A stretch of 55,077 nt of DNA from an uncultured Aquimarina sp. (GTDB taxonomy: Bacteria; Bacteroidota; Bacteroidia; Flavobacteriales; Flavobacteriaceae): contig CANMDW010000032.1 in the NCBI GenBank assembly GCA_947496705.1, positions 1 through 55,077 of the forward strand. The letters are read 5' to 3'. Below the pieces are notes generated by a model. The model saw only the letters and a program-made list of their open reading frames with translations, was not told the DNA's origin and made no database searches. Positions 8,894 to 20,800 of this stretch are shown piece after piece (the stretch's first letter is position 1; each line of letters starts with the position of its first letter). The translations under genes were made by a program, and so were the position numbers.

Positions 8894-11800
8894 GTGAAAT
8901 CCCTTTTAAGTCACATAGTTGGTTACCTGTTATCTATATGCTTCACGTGCAGTATGTTGTTAACATATACCACGCACGCTCAGGAGCCTCTTACCAATAT
9001 AGAATATTTTTTTGATGGTAATGACCTGGGTTTTGGTAATAACCCAAACCTTCCTATTACCCAAAATTTTGATGGATCAACCATCGAATTGTCTATGGCC
9101 CAAACCGTTGCTACAGTAGGATTAGCCAATGGATTTCATAGATTAAGTGTTAGGGTACGTAACAATGCAGGAATTTGGAGTCATAATGAGACCTCATTGT
9201 TTGTGATGCAGCAAATTACATTACAGCAGGCCTTTCCTATTGTTGCGGGGGAGTATTTTTTTGACGACAATGATCTGGGCATAGGTAATAATTCATCGGT
9301 TTCTATCAGTCAATCGGGCTTTGCGCTGGATTTTATAGATGAACGTCTTATCGAGTCGTTACCCATAGGTTTTCATAAAATTACCTATCGTTTTAAATCT
9401 CAGCAAGGTGCCTGGTCTCATAATGAAAGTGCCTTGTTTTTTGTGGCAGAAAACAATAGTGGAGAGTCCCTGCCGGTAGCTATAACGAAAGGAGAGTATT
9501 TTTTTGATAAAGGAGATCGGGGGCATGGTAAAAACCTACCTGTCGATCTATCATCTGTAGGAAATAGTACGCTATTAAATTTTACTTCTAACTTTTCCAT
9601 CGATGGATTGGGCGAAGGCTTTCATAACATTACTTTCCGTTTTCAAAATGAAGATGGGGTTTGGTCGCATGATGAACAGGGTATTTTCTTTATAGTCAAT
9701 ACTGCAGGCAATAATACTCAGATACCTTCAAAAATTACCAAAGGAGAGTATTTTCTGGATGGTAATGATCTGGGATTAGGTCAAAATGAACCGGTAACGG
9801 CTGGTTTTGTTGATGGGCAGGTAGTACTCAACTTTTTAACCGATGTAGCCATCGATAACCTTACGCCAGGGATACATAATATTACTTATAGATTTCAAAA
9901 TGAAGAAAGGCAATGGACCCATAACGAAACAGCAGAATTCACCGTATCGGCATCAGAGTACCCCATCCGACCGGGCGCAGGATATGCTTTGGGTTTTTCA
10001 GGCAATGATTTTGTACAAAGTGATCCCGTAGCATTTACAAATGCCCTTACCATAGAAACCTGGGCAAACTGGTCTGGAGCAGCACTGGGAACCCTTATTT
10101 CAGATTATAATGACACCCTTGGTTATGAACTTCGCGTTACCAGCGATGGTACCCTGCAGGTACTAACCAACACTGGCAGGATTACGTCAAGTACTCCTGG
10201 AAAAATACTTCCTAATCAATGGACGCATATCGCCTTTACTTATGAGAATGATACCGTTACACTCTATGTCAATGGTTTGTCTGTGGGTTCTGATACCGGA
10301 AATACAATCACCCAGACCAATAATAGTCTATTTATCGGAAGATCACAATCGGGAGGTAATTTCTTTCAGGGAAAACTGGATGAAGTGAGGATTTGGGATC
10401 ATTCGTTAAGCCCGGATGAAATCCGCTCTGGGATGACCAAAAAACTTAATGAAAATCATCCTAATTATACAACACATCTAAAAAAATACTACCGATTTGA
10501 TGAAGGTGAAGGGGCTATTCTTACCGATTTAATAACTATAGCAGGTGCAACGATAACCGGAGCCGATTGGCAGATTTCTGGTGCGGCACTTGGAGATGAA
10601 AATACTTTTGGATACGGTGTTACGACACTTAACTTTGGGCATCCTTCAGGAGATAATTTTGCCACAGTACTCACATCTGGTACTATGGCAGGAATCCATA
10701 TCTATCGTGTAGATCAGGCACCTAATGTAATTGAACTGCCAGTTGGGTTTGGAGGGCTATCCTTCTTTAGATACTATGGTTATTTTATAGTAAATCCTGA
10801 AAATAGCCAGGTAGACATCACTTATAATTACAATGGAAACCCCTTTGTAAATTCACAAAATACAGACATCCTTAATCTGGCAACCCGAGAAAATAATGCC
10901 ACTACTTTATGGGGCGATAGCCAGGCACTGCTGGATAACAGTAATCAGCGATTACTTACTGATAATTCGACCCCTCATGCAGAATACATTTTGGGAGAAG
11001 GGGTGACCATAGGAATACAGGAAGGAGACCTTTCTGACGACCCCATTATCATCACTAGCTTGCCTTTTACAGATACCAGAAACCTTACGCTATATAACGA
11101 TGATTTTAATGGTGCAAGTAATCAGGCTTCTGCAGATATTTTCTATCGTTTTACAGTCCCACTATGTACAGATGTATTGACCATATCCCTATGCAATTCT
11201 GCATTCAATACATACATGCATGTGTTGGATCAGGCAGGAAATGAAGTGTTATTCGATGACGATGGTTGCACAGGGAGTGATCGGTCTTTGATCGCTACAA
11301 ATGCATTGATAGGAGGCAATAACTATACTTTGGTGATAGAAGGAGCCGGAACCAGTACCGGTGAGATCGATCTGGAGATCAAGGCTCTTCCGCTGGTAGA
11401 AGAACTTATTACTGAAACACAAGTATGTCAACCCGGACAAGCTAGTATCGTGGTAGATGCAGGCAGTGTTGGGACAGATAGTAATTATTCATGGTCAACA
11501 GGAGAAAATGCAAAACAAATTACCGTTACCCAAAACGGAATATATAAGGTAACCTTTGCCTCGGGAAACTGTGTGGTACAGGATGAAGTTACCGTGATAT
11601 TAAATGATACGGCAGCGACTTTGACCGGTCCCGATTTGGCAAGACTTAATGAAAATATTACGCTCACCTATGGTGATGATTTTGGTGTGCTAACCTGGGA
11701 AATGTCTGAAGATAATTTAAATTGGGAACCTTTATCAGAAAGCAGTAACGAATTGAATATTTCTTTTAATCAGGAAGGCATTCGCTACTTCAGGGTACAA

Positions 11801-14800
11801 CAAGACTTCTTTGGATGCAGTACAGCTATTTCAAACATACTTACAGTAGAGATTTCAGAGCTGCGGGGAGATAATTTTGACACTCCTTTCGAGCTTGATC
11901 TTACTACAGCACCTTTGCAAATTACAAGTGCCAATGCAGAATATTCCAATCAATTGGGTACTGCAGCCGGAGGGCAATCTTCCCCAGATGTATTTTACCG
12001 TTTTTCGACATCTATTTGCACGGAAACCATTTCTATTGAAACCTGCGGGTCAGATTTCAACACAATACTTTATGTTTTTGATGCCAACCGCACTCTACTG
12101 GCATCAAACGATGATGCATGTGATGATGATGCCCAATTGAAGATTACAGTATTGCCCGAAACAACTTATTTTATAGTAGCAGAAGGTTTTGGAACCGCTA
12201 CAGGAACTATAAACCTGTCTATAGAAACTACCGATTTTATCCTTGAGTTGGGTGATGATGTTGGTCTCTGTGAAGGACAGGAAATTATTTTGGATTCTGG
12301 GGTTATTGATCCCAATGTCACCTTTCTTTGGTCACCAGGAGGAGAAACCACACCTCAGATTACTGTGAATCAGATAGGAGAGTATACACTAGAAGTAGAC
12401 CGGGGCGGCTGCGTACGTACAGATACTGTTCAGGTCAACCTAACTCCAGAATTGGTAGTAGGAAGTGTAAATAATGTGATCCCGGCAAATGGTGCTACAG
12501 AACTTACCTTGCCGATTACACTATTCTGGAGCCCAACTATTAATGCGGCTTCTTACGATCTTTTTGTTTGGGAAGACGGCATGACAAAACCCGACCAACC
12601 CTTTGCAGTTGGGGTTTCCAGTAATGGTTTTGTAATAGAAGACCAGCTTGATCTGGGCAAAACTTATACCTGGCAGGTAACTGCTTCAAATGCTTGTCAA
12701 ACGATCTCTAATGAAGGACCTGCCTGGAATTTCTCTCTTGTAGACCTTCCTGATCTTATCATTACACAAATAACCATGGATCCCGATAGGCTTTTCGCGG
12801 GAGAAGAGGTAGCTATCGAATGGTCCTATGACAACATTGGTCTTAAAACAACCGGGCAAATTACTGCTACCAGTGAGGTGTATCTGTCTATAGACGATTC
12901 ATTAAATGTTGCAGACGATATCCTGATCGGCACCACAGTTGTTGACACATTGGTTTTAAATCCGGGTGAAAGTACCCTACAGAATGACGCTTTTGTTGTG
13001 CCTAATGCGGTACTGTCTGGTGAATACTTTGTTTTTATGAATTTCACTACAAACGGATCTGAAGGAAATATAGAAAATAATAATGCTATAAGTGATGATC
13101 TGCTCATTATAGAAACAGTACCTATCGCAGATATTGTAGTCAACAATATATCATATTCGTCAGATGCATTAAGTGGTCAAATTATCGACGTAGGTTATCA
13201 AATAGAGAATATCGGTACCGCGAAAATCAACAAGATATTTAGTGACAGAATTTACATTTCAGATTCGCCTGTGTTTAATATTTCTGAGGCTACTTTATTA
13301 GCCACACAGGAAAATGTTGAAATTATTACCGAACAGAATGGGGTAATCCTGGATCCACCATTAGAAACTTTTGAATTACTACCAGGAGAAGTCACCGATA
13401 TCAGCCTTTCTTTCAATTTACCCGAAAATATTCAGGGAGACTTTTTCCTTCATATAAGAACCGATAGTTTTAATCAGGTATTCGAGGCCAATGAGACTAA
13501 TAATAATGATGCAGGGGGTGTCATTACTGTTAGCTTGGCCCCGGTACCCGATTTGGTTGCGTTGAGTGTCTCTTCTCCTTCGTTAAGTGAGGCGGGAACT
13601 CTTGTAGATGTAAGCTGGAGTGTAGAGAACCAGGGAACAGGGGCACCTTTTGTTAACTCCTGGATTGATGCTCTTTATTTATCTTCTTCTCCCAATTGTG
13701 CAGATGTATCATCTTGTGGTACTCTTGTGGGGCAATTTGCCCACTTTGAGGATCCTAATAATCCATTAGTGTCAGGGAATACCTATCAAGGGCAAAGTCA
13801 GGTATTTTTGCCATCTAATCTCGAAGGAGACTTTTTCTTTTATCTGGTAACTAATGTAACCGGAGCAGTGAGTGAACCTTCCGGAAACAATACACTGATA
13901 AGTCCTCAGGCCATTAGTATATCATCAGCTACCAATCCCTCTCCCGGACCTTGTGGCGATAATTTCATTAATGCCTGTGCTATCGATATTCCTAACGAAA
14001 ATTATGGCTATGGCCTGATTCCTTTTAATAATCTGGATCTTACAAATGCGACTATAGAACCCGGAGAACAATTCTCTACCGGAATACCGGGGCAGAAAAG
14101 TTTGTGGTATAAATTTCAAATACCAACCTCTCGCTATGTTAAAATAAATGTTGAAGAACGAGATAATCAGCTACATCTTGGTAAAACCCAGGTAGGGGTA
14201 AGTGTATTTGTGCAACCAAAGATTGCCGGACTGCCAAAAGTAACCTTACCAGATGGAACCAGTGACCTGTCTTCATTTGTACAGTTAAATCAATTTGGAA
14301 ATACTTTTGAAAAGTGTTTGAAAGAAGGGGTGTATTATGTGCGGTTTAGCGCAGATAATTATCTGGATGATATTCCTCTAAATGCAACCATAGAAATACG
14401 TAGCCCCGAAGAGTTTGTCGCATTACCATCTAATATATTGAAAGCAATGCAGCATGATCAACCCAGGGATGCACATGTATTTCCCGTACCAATTGGGCAT
14501 CGGTGGAGAGACGTAGTTTTTGAAACAGGATGTTTATCCATCGATAGTAAAGATGAGGTAATGCCACTATTGGGCACTAACTTTCAGGAATATGACCAAA
14601 GTGCCTGGTTCGTTTTTAAAACCGATGATTATAATGATGCATTAAGGATACAATTGAATGCGCTAAGTGACTTCAAAGATATTAATAAAGTAGGTTTTCG
14701 CCTCTATCAGGGAGATGCCCGTACTACAACACTTTCTAATTTACAATTAGAAGAAGAGGCTATTTTTGAAAGGATCACCCGTTCAAGTTTCAGGGTAGAT

Positions 14801-17800
14801 GTTCCGTTTTTAGACAGTGTTTGTAACGTTGCCAACGATACATTTTATTCTATTCAACTATTTTTCTATAAAAATTACGAAAACCGATTTATCTTAAGCA
14901 TTCACGATTTGGGAATGGCACCCACTCAAGGTACCGACCCTGCCAATCCGGTTGTAATGGGTATGCTGCCAAAATCGGATACACCACCGGTTTTAGACGA
15001 CCTGGGCGGAATACAAGTTCCGGGAGGAGAACGTACGGCAATTAATAATTATTTTGCTTGTAATGCCTACATGATCAATCAACCTGCCTGCCAGGTGCTT
15101 CCTGCTACCGGTTCTTACACGTTTGGTAACGAAGAATTTGATCTGAATCAATGGTATTCGTTCTCTTTTGATGAAGATGTGAATTTATGGATCAATAGTA
15201 ATGGCCCTGGGTCTAAATACCTAAGATTATATTCTGGTGATGTACAGCAAGCTTGTACCTCTGGAGAACGTATTAATCTTGTTCGGGAATCATCTGGGCG
15301 ATTCGGAGCTTTTCGCGGGGTATGCGTATCAGCAGGAAATTATAGTTTACAGGTATTAGGAACATCCTATGAAGATGATGTCCTTAATCCTAAATCAAAC
15401 CTGGGGAGGGAAAATGATCTGGAATTCTATGTTATGCAATTGCAACAAACCCATCAATTTGATCTAAGTGCTGCCAATCGGATCGAAAAGATCAATTTTG
15501 ATGCAACAACTGCTAGTTGGACTTCTTTGGTAGATGGTCAGGAATATGCGAGTACACCTGATATCATGGGATGTGCGGCCACCGTTTTGCCGGCAGGCCC
15601 GCTTTGCAGTGATAACAATGCCATTCAGGGAGCAATCTATAGAACAATAAATATTGATAGACCAGGAGAGCTATTTATTAGTAGTACTTCACCCTTCAGA
15701 CATCGATTTTACCTGGGTGACGCAGCTGCGCTGGCGACTGGATTTACACCAACCGACGAAATCATCTTCGAAGGAGATCTTACCAGTGGTAATTGCTTCA
15801 CTACATTATTTTCGGGAACTTCTAATTTTTGCGTTACCCCCGGTATTTATACCCTGGTATCTCTGGGAATTAATTCCAATGTCGGTTCAGTCAGTGCACC
15901 TGTGTTTACCTTTTTTGAACAGCCTGCTGGTGCTCCCCAATTTACAGATCCCGCTACTCCCGAAGATCTTGGTGATATTACTGCAGCATTGATTGCCGGT
16001 GAAACGATATCGAGCTCTGAAACCAGGATCACTTGTGAAAGTAACCCGTTGACGATAGATGGAGAGGCGCCCTGTAGACCACGCTATGACAAACTATTTT
16101 TCCGTCAGTTTTTCTTAAGCTCACCACAACTTATTCAAATCACAGGAAGCGATCACTCTAGTGTGACCACCGGACCCTCAATTCGTTTATACAATGGTAA
16201 AGTAAGTGATGGTATAGAAACGCTTAAAAGGCATGATCCTAAATTTTCCAACGACCGAAGTAATGGTTGTAAGGCCCGTGGTTCTAATCGCACGCCCCAA
16301 TGGACATCAAACCTTGATATATGTGACCCACAACCACTTCCTGCCGGATGGTATACGGTAGTTTATTATGCCAGTGGAGGAAGTTATGACGGGATGACCG
16401 ATGCATACTATATACGTAGTGCTGCCCGATATAATAATAGTATTAATATTAAATTAGTAAGCCCACGTAGTACCCTTGAAAGTATCCATAACAGACCTTA
16501 TCTGGCCTCAGATGAAGGTGAATTATTTTGGGAAAGAGATCCCGAAACTTCAGGAGCTTACCCATTATATACTAAAAATTACCGCTTTACCGAGACTACG
16601 CTTAATGAATGTATTGAAGATGCTCCATTTGTAACCGAATTTCAGGATTTTCCAACAGGATATAACCGGGTAACCTACTATACTTTTAAAATCAAGCACA
16701 ATTCTTTTGCCAGATTTTCAGGATATGATAAAGGAGAAATATATCCCTTTGATGTACGTAAGGATTCCATTAGTCTTAAGATTGGAAACCCGCAACGTAT
16801 AGAACCATTGTCTCCCTGCTCTAATGGTCATGAGTATTGCAGCCTGCAACCCGGTGATTATACATTGGTGGTGTATTCTAAAGATGGTGATCGAAAAGTG
16901 ACCCCGTCTGCATATATAGACCGTGTATTAGAATCAAGATACGATTTTGCCAAAAATGCCTATGATATGGGTGAGATCAATGGTGATGGAAGGTCACAGT
17001 TCATGAATATGGATGATCTGTACTCACCGCATCCCACCTATCCAGGCAGGGCATGGACCAATGATTTTTTCTCATGCGAAACCGGTGCAGCTTCCGGCGA
17101 TCCGCGATGGACCAACGAATTGGATCCGCCACTTGATTACTGTCATAGCGTGGCTTCGGTTGATGAAAATCATTACCCTCTTAGACCCAATAAAGACCAC
17201 AATACCCTCAGAAAAAATCTTTGGTATTCTTTTGTGGTTGATGGCCCGGGAATGGTAAGTGTAAGTGTTTTTAACATGACCAAAGGTAAAGGAGGGTTTA
17301 ATCCCTATTCACCTGATCTGCAGGAGTTGATCGAAAACTTCAATCCTTTTGAGTTTGACCAGGTTTTTAATGCACTGTTTCCTGGTCCTAGTTTTCAATA
17401 TCCATTTGCAATTTATACCGATGAGGATGTCTCTGGTGACTTGTCTTACGAACAACTTATGACGATGTCGGCGGTAGATACAACGACAACACTCGAAAGT
17501 GGATTTATAGGAAATAATGCGGTTATCGGAGGTTTGATTCCCAGATGTTTAAATTCAGATCGTACCGTTTCCTGGAATATCGATCCTTGCCCGATAAAAA
17601 GAAAAAGACGCTATTATGTGGTCGTAGAAAATTATGGATTTATGCTCCCAAATAGTCAATTGGAGGTCGCCGTTAACTTCAGATCCGTAGAAGCTACACC
17701 GTCTGAGAATGACAGGATTGTAAATGCTTTTAACATAAACAATACCCAGGATCCATTTGTAACCGAAGTATTAGAAGAAGGAACCTACGATGGGGCTACA

Positions 17801-20800
17801 TCTTCATTTACCTGTGCCACCCGTGATGAATATGATCAGAACGATTGCGGGCAAACTACCATTTGGTACCGGTTTGAATCGAACGTGTCAGGAAAGATAC
17901 GAATGAACTATACGATCGATACGTTAACTACCAGGGCGAATCCTAAAGAGATAACACTTTATAAAGAACTCGAATCGGGCAAACCAGAGGGTTTACTTAC
18001 TATTCCACTAGCCACCGTTTCTGGAAATAAAGAGGTAGAAGGTTGCCTCAATCGGGGAGTATATTATTTCACCCTTACCGGTTGTTTTCCTACCGCTTTA
18101 TCTGTTACACCTAGCATATCACTGATCCCGGAAGCTGGAGATATTTGTGATAACCCGGCAATAGCAGCAGTAGATGTAAAAAATCAACGAATCGATATTC
18201 CATTAGATATTTCCTGTCACTCCTGGGGAGGGGATTTTGGCGAAGATGATTTCACCAATACAGCCTGTATTTTTGAAGATGGATCAGTCTCGGGATTACC
18301 GCTGGAATTCAAAGACCCCTTGAAAGTAAAATCTTCCTGGTTCAAGTTTTCAGTAGGCGACATTGGCAAGTCTAACCTTACTTTTGAGTTTGCAGGTTTT
18401 AACAGCACTGGTGGTCAGTTTGTAGGCCTGAGTGATCTGGCATTCAGGGTTTTTACCGGATCGTGCGGCTCTATGACCAGTATTGGCTGTAGTAGTAAAC
18501 AAACTACCGGTTTTACACTAGATTGTATGCCTCCAAATACGGCATATTATGTACAGGTAACAGCACCTTCCTTTGCCAATGGTATCGTTACCATGTCTGT
18601 GACCGCCGCCAATCCTTCAGACCCTACTTGTATACCACCAGAATTTGATAAAGTAATAGCCGAATTCGATACCGATAATCAATGCCAGGGATTGGATATT
18701 TGCTTTGCTAATTTATCCACTCAGGGGCAAGATATTACCTATGAATGGGATTTTGGCGATGGTTCTGCTGTCTCTAACGAATTAACACCATGTCACATCT
18801 ATCCAGAATCTACACAACCCGTACCCTATGAGGTGCGTTTAAAAGTGAGAAACGAGGTGCTGGATAAAGAGGAAACCGTGGTCAAAACCATAGTAACTTA
18901 TCCTTCTGTTACCCCATCCATCACATATGCATCGCCAGTTGATGTGACAAAAACCGTACAAGTGGGAACGCCTATGGATTTTATTGCTATGGTAGATCCT
19001 GCAATAGACCTGTCATCGGTAGTATTTGAGTGGAATTTTGGAAATGACAAACTTTTTGTTGATCAAAATGACCCTTCCGTGATCCTGAATAACCTGCAAA
19101 ATCCACGTGGGATAATCTATGAAGCTTCTGATGTAGGCGAACAAGTAATAAGCCTTTCTACTTTCAGTCAGGGATGTAAAACTACAGTGACCGATACGAT
19201 TACTGTCGTTACCACTTTTGATCTCAATGTTACAGCAATAGTAAATGCTGCCAGTTGTTTTGGTGAAACAGACGGAAGCATTGATATCACCGTATCAGGT
19301 GGGCAGATGCCTTATCAATTCGATTGGGGTTTCAGTACCGAAGAAGACCTTGATAACCTTGTAGCAGGAACGTATGGGATTGTAGTGACTGATGCTTCAG
19401 GAACAACCATCGAAGAAACATTTATCGTAGAACAACCAGATAGGATCGCAGTGATATCTTTGATCACTCCTGTGAGTTGTAGTGGTGGAAGTGATGGTGC
19501 AATTGATATCACAATTTCGGGCGGAACAGCACCATACATACTAGATTGGGGTATTAGCCAGGAAGAAGATTTGGCCAACCTGGCAGAAGGCGATTATACG
19601 CTACTAATTACAGATAGCACAGGATGTACATTTACCGATACGTATACTATTGAATCTTCTGGTGATCTGCTGGCCGTTACCATTATGTATGGTTCTCCCG
19701 TAGATGTAACAAAAACTGTAGAAGTAGGAACACCTATGGATTTTATGGCGGTGATAGACCCTTCAATAGATGTGTCATTGGTTGTGTTCGAATGGAATTT
19801 TGGAAACGATAAGATCTATCTTGATGAAAATGATCCTTCCATTATCCTGAATAACCTGCAAAACCCAAGCGGGATTGTATATGAAACCTCTGATATAGGA
19901 GAACAAATAATAAGCCTTTCTGTATTCAGTCAAGGATGCAATACTGTTATTACCGATACACTTACGGTTATTCCAGTTGCCGATCTCAATGTTACAGCAA
20001 TAGTAAATGCTGTCAGTTGTTTTGGCGAAGCAGACGGGAGTATTGATATTACAGTAACAGGAGGGACGATGCCCTATCAATTCGATTGGGGTTTAAGTAA
20101 TGAAGAGGATTTGAATAATCTGGTAGCAGGAACGTACACAATTGTAGTAACTGATGCTTTAGGAACAACCATAGAACAAGCGTTTACCATAGACCAACCT
20201 GAAGAATTGGTGGTGACATCTTTGATCACTCCTGTGAGTTGTAGTGGTGATAACGATGGTGCGATTGATGTAACCATTTTGGGAGGAACAACACCATATA
20301 CCGTAGATTGGGGAATTAGCCAGGAAGAAGACCTGGTTGATCTGGCAGAAGGAGATTATACTTTATCAATTACAGATAGTTTGGGATGTATATATACAGA
20401 CACCTATACTATTGAATTTTCAGGAAACCCATTAGCAGTCACCATCGAAACAGAAGATATATCTTGTGCCCAGGATTGCTTAGGGGTCGCCAGATTAATA
20501 ATTTCTGGAGGGGTTGAGCCATACAGTGTAATCTGGGATGATGGATCAATTGGTATAGAACGTATAGATCTATGCGAAGGTAACTATTCATTTACTATTA
20601 CTGATGCAGACAATTGTACGTTAGATGATCAAGTATCCATAGGGTCTGAAGATTTACCTGTAGTAACCCTTCCTGCTGAGATTCATGCCTGCGAAGGAAG
20701 TACAGCACTTCTGGATGCTGGAAATCAGGGAAAGTATTATTTATGGTCTACAGGCGAGGAAACTCAGCAGATTTCGGTATCTACACCAGGAGTTTACGGC

